Of a DNA stretch of 64,000 bases, positions 40,705-50,557 are shown one piece after another. Source of the stretch: Holdemania filiformis DSM 12042 (lineage in GTDB: Bacteria > Bacillota_I > Bacilli_A > Erysipelotrichales > Erysipelotrichaceae). Every line of letters starts with the position of its first letter. Positions within the stretch are counted from its first letter, which is position 1. Made by a program: the position numbers and the translations under genes. The notes beneath the pieces were generated by a model. That model was not told the origin of the DNA and ran no database searches. It saw only the letters and a list, made by a program, of their open reading frames with translations. The DNA lies in contig NZ_GG657553.1 of the NCBI RefSeq assembly GCF_000157995.1, forward strand, positions 226,549-290,548, written 5' to 3'.

Positions 40705-42159
40705 TTACGATTTACGCTGACTCAGCCAGGCGCTCAGCGGAAACATCATGACGCCGGCCACGATGATTAACGGCAGCCAGAACTGCGCAAAACCGGTGAA
40801 CTTGGCATAGTAGCCCTGGAAAAAGATGAAGATGACAATGCATGGCAGACCCCAGCGCAGATAACCGCGGATCTTCTCTGGAAAGCGCAGTCCTTTTCCG
40901 GCGTTCGCTTCCTCAATGAACGACTCCCAGCCCCATCCGCATTTCCGCGTGCAGAACATCAAATAGATCAGCGAACCCAACGGCAGAATGTTGCTGGAAA
41001 CGATGAAATCCTCCAGATCCTGAATCGTACTACCCGCGCCCAACGGCTGGAAGCTGCTCCACAGATTGAAACCCAGCGCGCACGGCAGCGATAAGACCAG
41101 AAGCAGGATGATATTCATCCAGACCGCTTTTTTTCGTGACAATCCCGAATCCATCGCGAAGGCGACGATATTTTCAAATACCGCAATGATCGTCGTCAGC
41201 GCGGCAAACGACAGGAAGATGAAGAACAACGTTCCCCAGATCTGCCCGCCAGGCATCGAGTTAAAGATATTCGGCAGCGTGATGAACACCAGGCCCGGTC
41301 CGGAATCGACAGGAATGTTGTAGGCCGCCGCGGCCGGGAAAATGATCAGCCCGGAAAGCAGCGCAACCACAGTATCCAGCGCCATGATATTTAAGCTCTC
41401 ACCGAACAAGCTGCGTTCTTTACCGATGTAGCTGCCGAAGATCGCCAGCGATCCCATGCCGATCGACAACGTGAAGAACGCCTGACTCATCGCCGCGAAG
41501 ATGACATTGCTGATGCCGGCCTCCAGCATCCGGTTAAAATCCGGAATCAGATAAAATTTTAATCCTTCGATCGCATTCGGCAATGTCAGCGAGCGCACAC
41601 ACAGCACGATCATGATCAGAAACAGACAGGACATCATCACCTTGGATACCCGTTCCACACCATTCTTTAATCCTAACCGGCAGACCAGAAAGCCCAGCAG
41701 CACCGCCAGCACCATAAAACCGATCTGCTGCGCCGGGGATTTCAACATGGCGTCAAACACCCCGGACACATCCGCCGCTTCCAAACCGGTCAGACTGCCG
41801 GAACTCATTTTAACCACATAGTTCATCATCCAGCCGCCGACCACCGTATAGAACATCATCAGAATGTAGTTGCCGCTGACCGCCATCGCTTTAAATCCAT
41901 GCCAGCGTGTTCCTTTGGGTTCCAGTACATCAAAGGAATGCGAAACTGATTTCCGCGATGCCCGGCCGACGGAAAATTCCATGACCATGATCGGTAAGCC
42001 CAGCAGGATCAGGAAAAACAAATAGATTAAGACAAACGCGCCGCCGCCATATTGGCCCGTGATGAACGGAAATCGCCAGACGTTGCCCAGACCGACCGCA
42101 CAGCCGGCCGATATTAAAATAAATCCCAGCCGGGAAGATAATTTTTCTCTTTCTTTCAT
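40705..42159 (-). CDS. Sodium-dependent transporter, NSS/SNF family
   Basis: This is a 484-residue protein with about twelve membrane helices. The N-terminal signature is GCAVGLGNVWRFPF followed by GGGAFVLIYL, which forms the substrate and Na+ site of LeuT-fold transporters. Family members import amino acids or tryptophan-like compounds with Na+. The exact substrate cannot be told. It is a single gene with a shared terminator. The ribosome site is weak (GGGG at about 12 bases). Confidence 0.92.
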   Translation of the reverse strand: MKEREKLSSRLGFILISAGCAVGLGNVWRFPFITGQYGGGAFVLIYLFFLILLGLPIMVMEFSVGRASRKSVSHSFDVLEPKGTRWHGFKAMAVSGNYILMMFYTVVGGWMMNYVVKMSSGSLTGLEAADVSGVFDAMLKSPAQQIGFMVLAVLLGFLVCRLGLKNGVERVSKVMMSCLFLIMIVLCVRSLTLPNAIEGLKFYLIPDFNRMLEAGISNVIFAAMSQAFFTLSIGMGSLAIFGSYIGKERSLFGESLNIMALDTVVALLSGLIIFPAAAAYNIPVDSGPGLVFITLPNIFNSMPGGQIWGTLFFIFLSFAALTTIIAVFENIVAFAMDSGLSRKKAVWMNIILLLVLSLPCALGFNLWSSFQPLGAGSTIQDLEDFIVSSNILPLGSLIYLMFCTRKCGWGWESFIEEANAGKGLRFPEKIRGYLRWGLPCIVIFIFFQGYYAKFTGFAQFWLPLIIVAGVMMFPLSAWLSQRKS

Positions 42160-42501
42160 GACTTATAAAATCCCCTTTTTCTCCGCTATTGTATCATAGA
42201 ATAGAGGCGCTGTCTTCAGCCAAAATAAGCCGCAGCCCTTCATTCAGAGCCCGTCTTGACTTTCCGGCGGACGCGCCCCTTCACTTTTCCAGATAAATGC
42301 GGCAAAGCATTAAAATCACTGCAGTTCTTGCTCGGAATTCAGCTCAAATCAAGTAACTTTCAATCAGGATTTTCTCTGGGAGAAATCAAGAAGCGCGAAT
42401 TGAAAAGCGGCCGGCTTATCATTAAATGAGGATTGTTTTCAGCCCGATCCTCCGTTACACTGAACTTAACCTGCACGATGCCGGTCAAAGGAGAATTTAC
42501 C
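42160..42501. other. Gap between the NSS transporter and the PHP phosphatase gene
   Basis: These 342 bases separate divergent genes. I see the likely promoter areas but no strong hexamers, no hairpin with a T-run, and no supported gene. Confidence 0.5.
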
Positions 42502-43323
42502 ATGCAGAAATTCAATTTACACACGCATACCTTCCGCTGCGGTCATGCCAGCGGGACTGACGATCAGATGGTGCTCAGCGCGATCGAAGCCGGTTTTGAG
42601 CTGCTCGGTTTCAGTGATCACATGCCCTATCCCGAGCTGCATCTGCCAACCTGCCGCATGTTTTATGATCAGCGCCAGGAATACGTCGATTCCATGGCAA
42701 AGTTAAAGGTCAAATATCAGGATCGGATCCAGCTGCGGTTTGGTTATGAAGCGGAGTATCTCGAGGACCATCAGGAACTGCTGGAACAACTCCATGGTGA
42801 AGTCGATTATCTGATTCTCGGCCAGCATTTCAAAGCGATCGAAACGAATCCAGCTTATGAGCTGGTCTATGATTACGACGCCTATAATAACGATGAAGAC
42901 GTGCTGTTCTATGCCGGTCAAATTGAAAAAGCCGTAGCGACCGGTTGGTTCAGTCTGATTGCCCATCCGGATTACTTCATGTTAGGCCGCCGCACCTTCA
43001 CTCCCGCCTGCGCGGAAGCAGCCCAACGGATCTGCGCTGTCAGCGCAAAAACGGGGATTCCGCTGGAAATTAATTTGAACGGCGTGCATTACGGCAAGCA
43101 TGAATATCGAATCAGCACGACTGATCCAGCATCCACGGAAACAGCCTACGCCTATCCGTTCCGGAAATTTTGGGAGATCGCTGCCGCCATGCGGTGTCCG
43201 GTATGTTATGGATGGGACGCGCATGCGCCGCTGGTGCTGCAGGATTTCAGCCGGGTCGCGGTAGCGGAGAAGCTGCTTGAAGGACTGCCGCTGAACTTTA
43301 TCGACCGCTCGCCGGTCGAATAG
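42502..43323 (+). CDS. PHP-domain phosphatase, histidinol-phosphatase (HisJ/HisK) type
   Basis: This is a 273-residue PHP-superfamily hydrolase. It shows NLHTHTFRCGHASG at the N-terminus, GFSDHMP, YLILGQHF and IAHPDYF, all carrying metal-binding His and Asp. Most relatives are annotated as histidinol-phosphatase. No other his genes are here, so it may act on another phosphoester. The ATG at 42502 has AAAGGAG upstream; the open frame extends further 5' without a site. Confidence 0.85.
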   Translation: MQKFNLHTHTFRCGHASGTDDQMVLSAIEAGFELLGFSDHMPYPELHLPTCRMFYDQRQEYVDSMAKLKVKYQDRIQLRFGYEAEYLEDHQELLEQLHGEVDYLILGQHFKAIETNPAYELVYDYDAYNNDEDVLFYAGQIEKAVATGWFSLIAHPDYFMLGRRTFTPACAEAAQRICAVSAKTGIPLEINLNGVHYGKHEYRISTTDPASTETAYAYPFRKFWEIAAAMRCPVCYGWDAHAPLVLQDFSRVAVAEKLLEGLPLNFIDRSPVE

Positions 43324-43436
43324 CTTCGGCAGGCTTCCCCTTCCGTCTTTCCTGACTTATCGTTTACCCTCTGTCCTTTTTCACCATGTTTTTATCTTTT
43401 CATTGAAAAACACATCCGTTTCTTTTCCGTTCCATT

Positions 43437-43465
43437 TTGAATTCTTTCGTTAAATAGTGTAATAT
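43437..43465 (+). promoter_or_regulatory. Promoter of the ferritin-like/VIT1 gene
   Basis: A -35 TTGAAT and a -10 TAATAT with a 17-base spacer lie 27 bases before the start codon. Confidence 0.55.
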
Positions 43466-43492
43466 GAAGTACAGAACTAGGGGGGTTAACAC

Positions 43493-44371
43493 ATGAATGA
43501 ATGTTCCGGGGCTGCCCTGAAAACCCTGATTCGGATGCAGCAGAATGAAATCGACGAATATCATATTTACCAAAAGATCGCAGCGACGGTCAAGTCGGAG
43601 GAAGACCGCAAAATCCTGCTTCAAATCGCCCAGGAAGAAGCCTCGCATGGCAAGCTGTGGGGAAAATATACCGGCTTGCAGCCCAAGCCGAACACCGGCA
43701 AAGTGTTCTGGTACAGCCTGCTTTCTAAAATCTTCGGCTATACCTTCGCTCTGAAACTGATGGAAAACGGCGAGGACAAGGCGGATAAAGCCTATACGAG
43801 CTTAATTCAGGAAATTCCGGAAGCAGAGAAAATCGCCGAAGATGAAGAGCGGCATGAACAGGCGCTGTTAGCGATGCTTGACGAGGAACGCCTGCAGTTT
43901 GTCGGTTCGATGGTGCTGGGCATGAACGATGCCTTAGTCGAGCTGACTGGAACGCTGGCCGGCCTGACCTTCGCCCTGCAGAACAACCGGCTTGTCGCTC
44001 TGTCCGGTCTGATCACCGGCGTTTCCGCGACCTTCTCGATGACGGCTTCGGCTTATCTCTCCGCCAAGAGTGACAATGATCCGCAGGCTGTCAAATCGTG
44101 TCTGTATACCGGCGTCATGTATATGATTACCGTCGCTTTGATGAGTCTGCCATATTTACTGCTTCCGGCGGAAGCCTACATCCCGGCGCTAATCGCGCTG
44201 CTAGTCACAGTGACGCTGATTATTCTGGTGTTCAATTATTATATCTCCGTCGCCAAAGACTATAATTTCAAGCAGCGGTTTCTTGAGATGTTTGTGATTT
44301 CCGGTTCGGTCGCCGTGATTTCCTTCCTCGTCGGTCTGGTCATTAAAGCCTGGCTGGGCATCGACATTTAA
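43493..44371 (+). CDS. Rubrerythrin-like domain fused to a VIT1/CCC1-type iron/manganese transporter
   Basis: This is a 292-residue protein. Residues ~1-140 form a ferritin-like four-helix domain with iron-ligand motifs (EIDEYHIY, EEASHGKLW, EDEERHEQ). Residues ~140-290 hold five hydrophobic helices of the VIT1/CCC1 family (GMNDALVELTG, GLITGVSATFSMTASAYLSAKS). The fusion is known in bacteria (Mbfa-like) and is thought to export iron or manganese, with the ferritin-like part sensing or oxidising the metal. The start has GGGGGG upstream. It is a single gene with promoter and terminator. Confidence 0.92.
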   Translation: MNECSGAALKTLIRMQQNEIDEYHIYQKIAATVKSEEDRKILLQIAQEEASHGKLWGKYTGLQPKPNTGKVFWYSLLSKIFGYTFALKLMENGEDKADKAYTSLIQEIPEAEKIAEDEERHEQALLAMLDEERLQFVGSMVLGMNDALVELTGTLAGLTFALQNNRLVALSGLITGVSATFSMTASAYLSAKSDNDPQAVKSCLYTGVMYMITVALMSLPYLLLPAEAYIPALIALLVTVTLIILVFNYYISVAKDYNFKQRFLEMFVISGSVAVISFLVGLVIKAWLGIDI

Positions 44372-44405
44372 CCGCAGACACACCAGATCCTTTTCCTTAT
44401 CAGCC

Positions 44406-44436
44406 AACCGGGTTAGAACAAGCCCGGTTTTCTTTT
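44406..44436 (+). terminator. Intrinsic terminator of the ferritin-like/VIT1 gene
   Basis: A perfect 7-bp stem AACCGGG / CCCGGTT is followed by TTCTTTTT. Confidence 0.8.
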
Positions 44437-44544
44437 TCCGTCTGTTCCTTCTTTTCTTCCCGCAAAAGCCTTATAATGAGGAAAAGAACAGGCGTCAATA
44501 AATGAACAACCTTCAGCCCGAAAACCAAGAAGGAGGAATGAAGA

Positions 44545-45243
44545 ATGAAGCATCTTTTCTTTGTGGAGGATGATTTAAGCCTGATCAACGGTTTGTCCTT
44601 CGCGTTAAATAAAGAAGGCTACGCCGTCGACGTCGCCCGGACAAAGCAGGAAGCGGAAGCCTTGTGGCTTAAAGAGAAATTTGATCTGGTCATTCTGGAC
44701 GTTTCGCTGCCCGACGGTTCCGGTTATGATCTGTGCCGCCAAATCCGGCAGACCTCGACCGTGCCGATCATTTTCCTGACCGCCGCGGATGAAGAAACGG
44801 AGATCATCATGGGACTGGATCTCGGCGGGGATGATTACATCACAAAGCCCTTCAAGCTGGCTGTTTTCCTTTCCCGGATCCATGCGCTGCTTCGCCGTCA
44901 GGAAAATTTCAGCCCCGCGGACAGGGAGCTGGCGTCCAACGGGATCCGAGTCCAGCGGCTGGAACGCAGCGTTTATAAAAATGGAGAACTCGTGAATTTA
45001 ACGGCCGGTGAATATAAGCTGTTATGCTTGTTGATGGAGAATCCCAACCAGGTGCTGACGCCGGAACAGATACTAAGCAAGCTTTGGGATTGCGATGAAA
45101 ACTATGTCGACGCCAACACACTGACAGTTTATATCCGGCGATTGCGCGCCAAGATTGAAGATGATCCCAGCGATCCGAAGAAGATCGTGACGCTGCGCCG
45201 GCTGGGCTATAAATGGAATGTCCCGGAGCGTACCGGCGTATGA
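44545..45243 (+). CDS. OmpR-family response regulator
   Basis: This is a 232-residue protein with a receiver domain (phospho-acceptor D in LVILDVSLPDGSG near residue 52, K in ITKPF) and a C-terminal winged helix (VNLTAGEYKLLCLLMENPNQVLT, YIRRLRAKIED). It is first of a four-gene operon with a histidine kinase and an ABC transporter, a layout like Bce or antimicrobial-peptide resistance modules. It has AAGGAGG upstream. A TATAAT at 44472-44477 may be the promoter, with a weak -35. Confidence 0.95.
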   Translation: MKHLFFVEDDLSLINGLSFALNKEGYAVDVARTKQEAEALWLKEKFDLVILDVSLPDGSGYDLCRQIRQTSTVPIIFLTAADEETEIIMGLDLGGDDYITKPFKLAVFLSRIHALLRRQENFSPADRELASNGIRVQRLERSVYKNGELVNLTAGEYKLLCLLMENPNQVLTPEQILSKLWDCDENYVDANTLTVYIRRLRAKIEDDPSDPKKIVTLRRLGYKWNVPERTGV

Positions 45244-46277
45244 AAATTCTGGTCGATTCCAAAATCAAACACTTGTTTTATACCGTAGCCCTGATCTTCT
45301 TCAGCTTTCTTCTGCTTTCCTTCTTTCTGTTTACTCTCGATATCACCCAGACAGCCGGCATCAGCCTGATCCTCTTTTTGATGACAGGAATTGCGGTCGT
45401 GGGCGTTATGTTTCTCTATTTCAACGATCAGTACAAAACGATGGAAAACGCGATTTCCCAGATCAAGGACTACACGGCGGGCAATCCGGCAGCCCGGATT
45501 GAATGCGACAAGGAAGGCGAACTGAACCGGCTATTCCACGAAGTCAACGCGCTGGTCGCCATCCTGAACGCTCATGCGGAAAATGAAGAAAGAGCAAAGC
45601 GCTTCATGAAGGACACGCTTTCCGACATCTCTCATCAGCTGAAAACCCCGTTAGCCGCTTTAAATATTTACAACGGGATCATCCAGCAGGAGGCCGGGGA
45701 CGCCGAATCCATCCAGGAATTCGCGGCGCTTTCGGAACAGGAGCTGGAACGCATTGAAACGCTGGTGCAGAACCTGTTAAAAATCACGAAGCTGGACGCC
45801 GGGACAATCGTTCTGGAAAAGACCGTGGAAAACGTCTCGGAACTGATGGCGCAGATTGAGCGACGCTTCGCTTTTCAGGCTTGCCAGGAAGGCAAAACTT
45901 TAACCTTTTCCGGCGATGAGTCGCTGACGCTCCTCTGCGACCGCACCTGGCTGACGGAGGCTGTCGGCAACCTCCTGAAAAATGCCCTCGACCACACGCA
46001 AGCCGGCGACCGCATTACCGTCCAATGGAAAAGCCGGGCCCCTTTAGTTCAGCTTGTCGTGCAGGATAACGGCTGCGGCATCCATCCGGAAGATCTCCAT
46101 CATATCTTCAAGCGCTTTTACCGGAGCCGTTTTTCAAAGGATACCCAGGGCATCGGACTGGGACTACCTCTGGCCAAAGCGATTGTGGAAGCGCACAGCG
46201 GAACGATCGAAGTGGACAGCACGCTGGGAATCGGAACAACCTTTACGATCAATTTTCTGATTCCTACAAAATTGTAG
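45240..46277 (+). CDS. Sensor histidine kinase
   Basis: This is a 345-residue kinase. Two N-terminal helices (about residues 12-33 and 38-60) are separated by only a few residues, so it has no real extracellular sensor. A HAMP-like linker, the H-box (SDISHQLKTPLAAL) and a HATPase domain (NLLKNALDHT, DNGCGI, GIGLGLPLAK) follow. Such intramembrane-type kinases usually read the state of their ABC transporter. The ATG overlaps the regulator stop as ATGA. Confidence 0.93.
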   Translation: MKILVDSKIKHLFYTVALIFFSFLLLSFFLFTLDITQTAGISLILFLMTGIAVVGVMFLYFNDQYKTMENAISQIKDYTAGNPAARIECDKEGELNRLFHEVNALVAILNAHAENEERAKRFMKDTLSDISHQLKTPLAALNIYNGIIQQEAGDAESIQEFAALSEQELERIETLVQNLLKITKLDAGTIVLEKTVENVSELMAQIERRFAFQACQEGKTLTFSGDESLTLLCDRTWLTEAVGNLLKNALDHTQAGDRITVQWKSRAPLVQLVVQDNGCGIHPEDLHHIFKRFYRSRFSKDTQGIGLGLPLAKAIVEAHSGTIEVDSTLGIGTTFTINFLIPTKL

Positions 46278-46347
46278 GCTGTCCGTCATCACCGGGTCGT
46301 GTTGATCCGGTACTCTTTCCTTGTTCAAAGAAAGAGGTGTTAACCGT

Positions 46348-47031
46348 ATGGATTTATTAGAAGTGAAGAACATTTCAAAAACGTATGGCAGCGGTGAAGC
46401 GGCAGTTCACGCGTTAAGGCATGTGTCGTTTTCCGTGCCCAAAGGGGAATTCGTCGCGATTGTCGGTGAGTCCGGTTCCGGGAAAAGTACGCTGCTGAAT
46501 CTGATCGGGGCGCTGGATTCACCAACATCCGGCAAGGTGCTGATCGCCGGCAAGGATTTGTTTTCCATGAACGACAACAGTCTGACGGTCTTCCGCCGCC
46601 GGAACATCGGTTTTATTTTCCAGAGCTTTAATCTGATTCCGGAATTAACCGTCGAACAGAATATTATCTTTCCGGTCCTGCTGGATTATCAAAAACCAGA
46701 CAAAAAATATCTGAAGGAATTGTTAAGCGTGCTGAACTTGCAGGAACGCCGTCATCATCTGCCAAGTCAGTTGTCCGGCGGTCAGCAGCAGCGTGTTGCG
46801 ATCGGACGGGCGTTGATCACCAGGCCTTCGCTGATCCTCGCCGATGAACCGACCGGCAACCTGGATACGCAGAACACCAGCGAGGTGATCACGTTATTGA
46901 AGGAAGCGTCGCGAATCTACCAACAGACCATCGTCATGATTACTCACAGCAAAAGTATTGCGCAGACCGCGGATCGGATCCTGCAGGTATCCGACGGCGT
47001 GCTGACCGATTTCGGGAGATGCCGGGAATGA
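46348..47031 (+). CDS. ABC transporter ATP-binding protein (LolD/MacB/BceA-like)
   Basis: This is a 227-residue ATPase. Walker A is [11 protein letters not shown], the Q-loop is [13 protein letters not shown], the signature is [15 protein letters not shown] and Walker B is LILADEP. This is the subclass that drives FtsX-type permeases as mechanotransmission machines for peptide or antibiotic resistance. The ATG at 46348 has AAGAGGTG upstream; a TTG at 46321 lacks one. It overlaps the permease by 4 bases. Confidence 0.94.
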   Translation: MDLLEVKNISKTYGSGEAAVHALRHVSFSVPKGEFVAIVGESGSGKSTLLNLIGALDSPTSGKVLIAGKDLFSMNDNSLTVFRRRNIGFIFQSFNLIPELTVEQNIIFPVLLDYQKPDKKYLKELLSVLNLQERRHHLPSQLSGGQQQRVAIGRALITRPSLILADEPTGNLDTQNTSEVITLLKEASRIYQQTIVMITHSKSIAQTADRILQVSDGVLTDFGRCRE

Positions 47032-48839
47032 AAAGCTATCTGAGTCTGATTCCGATCTCGGCAAAAGTGCATCAGCGGCAGAACCGCATGACGCTGCTGT
47101 GCATCGTTTTCTCCGTGTTCATGGTCACCGCGGTTTTCAGCATGGCCGAAATGGGCGCACGCATCGAGCGGGCCCGATTGATGGAAAAGCATGGTTCGGT
47201 TTCCTTTCAGAATTTGTTCAGCAGCTCGCTGGGGCAGAGCCTTTTGCTTGTCGCCCTCGTCTTGTTTGTTTTGATCCTGATCGCCGGGGTGCTGATGATT
47301 TCCAGCAGTATGAACAGCAGCGTCGCCCAGCGGACTCAGTTTTTCGGAATGATGCGCTGCATCGGCATGAGTAAGCGGCAGATCACCCGTTTCATCCGCC
47401 TGGAAGCGTTAAACTGGTGCAAAACCGCAGTCCCGGCCGGGGTTGTGCTGGGGATTCTCACATCCTGGATTTTATGCGCGGTGCTGCGGTTTGGAGTCGG
47501 TGAAGAATTCGCGAAGATTCCGCTGTTCGGTTTGAGCGCGATCGGCATCGTCAGCGGAGTGATCGTCGGCGTCCTCACGGTGTTGATCGCGGCGAGCTCG
47601 CCTGCGAAAAGAGCGGCGAAAGTCTCGCCGGTGACCGCGGCTTCTGGAAACTCGCAAAACTTAATGAGCGCGAAGCACGCCATCCGCTCCCAAGTCTTCA
47701 AGATTGAAACGTCGCTGGGAATTCATCACGCGCTGGCGGCGAAGAAAAATCTATTTCTGATGATCAGTTCGTTTGCCCTGAGCATCGTCTTATTTTTGAG
47801 CTTTTCCGTCTTGATCGACTTTGTCAACTACCTGATGCCGCAGTCCGCCGCCGCTTCCGATCTTGATATCGCCAGTGTCGACGGCACAGATTCCCTTTCA
47901 CCAGAGCTGGTTGAGTCGCTGAGCAACATGGCCGGGGTAAAACGCGTCTATGGACGGCGGAGTGCTTTTGAAATTCCTGCCCAGCTGCACAGTGCTTCCA
48001 CGCAGGCAATGACCGTCGATCTTGTATCCTTCGATGACTTTGATCTGAGCTGCCTGCAGAAGGATCACGCGTTGATCCGCGGAAGCAAGCTGTCCCAAGT
48101 TTACGGTGACAGCGGCTACGTATTGGCGACCGGCGATGCGGGAAGTGCCTGGAAAATCGGCGACCGAATCTCCATCAACAACACCGAGCTTGAAATTGCC
48201 GGGATGTTAAAATACGATCCTTTCAGTAGCAGCGGACTGACGCAGGGTAAGCTCACGTTGATCGTCTCCGGCGAAACGTTTGCCCATCTGACGGGGGAAA
48301 CAGCGTATTCATTGTTGATGATCCAGACAAAAGCTGACGTCACCGACGAACAAATTCAGGCGATCCAGCAGGCGGTAGGCAGTGAATGCATTGTTAAAGA
48401 TAAGCGCGAACAGCGCACAGCCGGAACATACTTCGTTTTCGTTTCCTGTATCTATGGATTCCTGGGCATCCTCACCCTGGTTACCATTCTGAATATCGTC
48501 AACAGTATTTCAATGAGCGTATCGTCCCGGATTAAGCAATACGGCGCGATGCGGGCAGTCGGCATGGGCAAGCGTCAGGTCACCAAGATGATCGCGGCGG
48601 AAGCGTTCACCTATGCTTTTCTGGGGTGCTTCGCCGGCTGTGTCCTGGGGATTCCCTTAAACAAACTGTTATTCGATCTGATAATCGCCAGTCATTTCAG
48701 TTATGCGGTCTGGGTCTTCCCATTTCAAAATCTGGCCGTGATTCTGGGCTTCGTCCTCTTCGCGGGGCTGGCGGCGGTGGCTGCCCCGGCCAAACGGATG
48801 CGCACGATTTCGATCACGGAAACAATCAACGATTTATAA
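47028..48839 (+). CDS. FtsX-type ABC transporter permease
   Basis: This is a 603-residue permease with about eight membrane helices. One helix lies near the N-terminus, three in the first FtsX unit (about residues 65-190) and one near residue 245. An extracytoplasmic domain of ~190 residues follows (about 265-460), then three C-terminal helices with the conserved AVGMGKRQVTKMIAAE motif. It pairs with the ATPase before it. Eight rather than ten helices and a mid-size outer domain make it Bce-like but not a typical BceB. Start overlaps the ATPase stop as ATGA. Confidence 0.9.
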   Translation: MKSYLSLIPISAKVHQRQNRMTLLCIVFSVFMVTAVFSMAEMGARIERARLMEKHGSVSFQNLFSSSLGQSLLLVALVLFVLILIAGVLMISSSMNSSVAQRTQFFGMMRCIGMSKRQITRFIRLEALNWCKTAVPAGVVLGILTSWILCAVLRFGVGEEFAKIPLFGLSAIGIVSGVIVGVLTVLIAASSPAKRAAKVSPVTAASGNSQNLMSAKHAIRSQVFKIETSLGIHHALAAKKNLFLMISSFALSIVLFLSFSVLIDFVNYLMPQSAAASDLDIASVDGTDSLSPELVESLSNMAGVKRVYGRRSAFEIPAQLHSASTQAMTVDLVSFDDFDLSCLQKDHALIRGSKLSQVYGDSGYVLATGDAGSAWKIGDRISINNTELEIAGMLKYDPFSSSGLTQGKLTLIVSGETFAHLTGETAYSLLMIQTKADVTDEQIQAIQQAVGSECIVKDKREQRTAGTYFVFVSCIYGFLGILTLVTILNIVNSISMSVSSRIKQYGAMRAVGMGKRQVTKMIAAEAFTYAFLGCFAGCVLGIPLNKLLFDLIIASHFSYAVWVFPFQNLAVILGFVLFAGLAAVAAPAKRMRTISITETINDL

Positions 48840-48895
48840 GCAGAGTCGCCCAACCCGGTCAAAAGATTCAAGGAAAGACCGGAAACGGAGATAGG

Positions 48896-48951
48896 AAAAG
48901 CGGTGCGGTAGAGCTGGAATCCAGATCTCTTACGGCACTGCTTTTTCCTTA
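48896..48951 (+). terminator. Intrinsic terminator of the two-component/ABC operon
   Basis: An imperfect long stem AAAAGC-GTGC-GTA-AG / CT-TAC-GCAC-GCTTTTT ends in TTTTTCC. Confidence 0.65.
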
Positions 48952-48970
48952 AAAATTAATTTTAATAACA

Positions 48971-49159
48971 CTATTTAATGGTTTTTTTAAATATATAGAT
49001 TAAGCAAATTTTTAATACCAACATATGAACAATTGTCATCAGTCCGCATAATCTATTCGCTTTCTGTCCATCTGGAACTGCATAAATAATAAGCGCCACT
49101 AAAAGAACATAGCTCAGAACTGCGTAAAATGTCAGTATAATTTCAAAACGCTTTTTCAT
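48971..49159 (-). CDS. Small two-helix membrane protein
   Basis: This is a 62-residue basic protein with two hydrophobic helices (about residues 8-27 and 39-56). The start has AGAGGTTC at a slightly long distance of about 8 bases. The codon use is AT-rich compared with the surrounding genes. It is a single gene of unknown function between the ABC operon and the lipoprotein. Confidence 0.6.
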   Translation of the reverse strand: MKKRFEIILTFYAVLSYVLLVALIIYAVPDGQKANRLCGLMTIVHMLVLKICLIYIFKKTIK

Positions 49160-49326
49160 AACATGAACCTCTTTTTTTATTTTGATTCTTTAACTCCATG
49201 TTTACAATTTATTCAAAATTATATGCTTATCTTGTAATGAGGTCATAAAACTTAATCTCTTATCCTATATTACTCTATTAATAAACAGGTACAACTATTC
49301 AATATCGACTATCTTAGAGAATGAAT

Positions 49327-49364
49327 AAAAAGCAAGGTTGAGTTTTAATCCAGCCTTGCTTTTT
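49327..49364. terminator. Bidirectional-looking terminator after the lipoprotein gene
   Basis: A perfect 11-bp stem AAAAAGCAAGG / CCTTGCTTTTT lies 7 bases after the stop at 49371, with T-runs on both strands. Confidence 0.9.
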
Positions 49365-49370
49365 CTGTGG

Positions 49371-50450
49371 TTATTTTCCAATCTGGTTCGCGTAGAAATC
49401 GACCAGCTGTGTCCGCATCTGTGCGACGACATCCTTCGCCCAGGCGTAGTCCTTTTTCTTTTCCTTACTGCCGACGGCGTTTGCGAAGCGTTCCGCCAGA
49501 TCTTGACCTTCATAGAACGGAACCGCAACGTCGACCACCTTCCGCTCCGGTGTTTCTTCAAGAACCGCGTCGCTGCTCAGCTTGGTGATCAGCACCGTCT
49601 GATCCTGAAGGTTGAAATAGCTTTCCGGTTTCAGCGTATCCTTGTTGTACTGCTGAACGATGAAGACCGGCAGCGATACCGTTTCTTTTCCCTTTTTGTT
49701 AAAGCTCAGGGAAACGACATAGCCGTCGCCGTTGAGCGTCAGCCCGTCGATGGACTGGAATGAGCGTTCAATTCCGGATGGGAAGGACGTCTGCTTGAGA
49801 TACGCGACCGTCACTTTCAGATTTTCGATCTGCTTGCTTTTGGCGTCCAGATCACTGAATAAATCGGGACTCGGCACGCGGTAATCCTGAAGCATTTCGC
49901 CCACCGCGGCAGTTTCGTCATAGACCCAGCGCGTCATCTGATCCGCGATTGTCCGCTGATCTTCGCCTTCAGTGCGTCCGATCAGATTGTTCATGTTGAT
50001 TAAGGACACTGTTCCGTTAGTCCAGATCTGATGTTCTTTTAACTGTTCCGCGTTCCAGCTGCCCTTGCTTGTGGTCAGCGGTTTGGCGTTCATCGCTTCC
50101 TCGGTAAACAGCTGAAAGAGGGACAGCCCTGGATTCAGCTTGGTTCCCGCTAAGATGACCGTGCCTTTCAGACCGGCTTTTTTCGCTTCCTCGCACGCGT
50201 CCATCGTGCAGCCGTCCAGTGTTTCCTCGCTGATCGACAGCCGGACAGTTTCCGAAGCGATCCGAACTGGCGCGGTCTGCGTGATCTGCAGCTTCGCCGA
50301 CGCTAAGCTGATCCCTGGCAGTTCGTTGTTAATCACTTGTTCCTCGGGTGCCGGAAGCATACCGTCATCCGTCGGCTGCGGCTTTTCCTTGTTCTGACAA
50401 CCGCTGATCAACAAGATCAGAACCAAAGCTGCTGCCATTGTTTTTTTCAT
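49371..50450 (-). CDS. Hypothetical lipoprotein
   Basis: This is a 359-residue protein with a type II signal peptide: positive start, hydrophobic core and lipobox LISGC with C18. The mature part begins with a Pro/Glu-rich spacer and contains a GerMN-like or unknown alpha/beta domain; I could not assign it. It probably sits on the outer face of the membrane. The ATG at 50450 has GAGGTG upstream. A GTG at 50459 with GGAGAAACGAG is equally possible. Confidence 0.75.
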   Translation of the reverse strand: MKKTMAAALVLILLISGCQNKEKPQPTDDGMLPAPEEQVINNELPGISLASAKLQITQTAPVRIASETVRLSISEETLDGCTMDACEEAKKAGLKGTVILAGTKLNPGLSLFQLFTEEAMNAKPLTTSKGSWNAEQLKEHQIWTNGTVSLINMNNLIGRTEGEDQRTIADQMTRWVYDETAAVGEMLQDYRVPSPDLFSDLDAKSKQIENLKVTVAYLKQTSFPSGIERSFQSIDGLTLNGDGYVVSLSFNKKGKETVSLPVFIVQQYNKDTLKPESYFNLQDQTVLITKLSSDAVLEETPERKVVDVAVPFYEGQDLAERFANAVGSKEKKKDYAWAKDVVAQMRTQLVDFYANQIGK

Positions 50451-50557
50451 TTCCTGCACCTCGTTTCTCCTTTTATTATAAAGGATAGAATTAAGGAATG
50501 TCTTAAAATTTACTTACGACTTCCGCAATTTTTGTTAGTAAATTCTGGATTGCTTCG

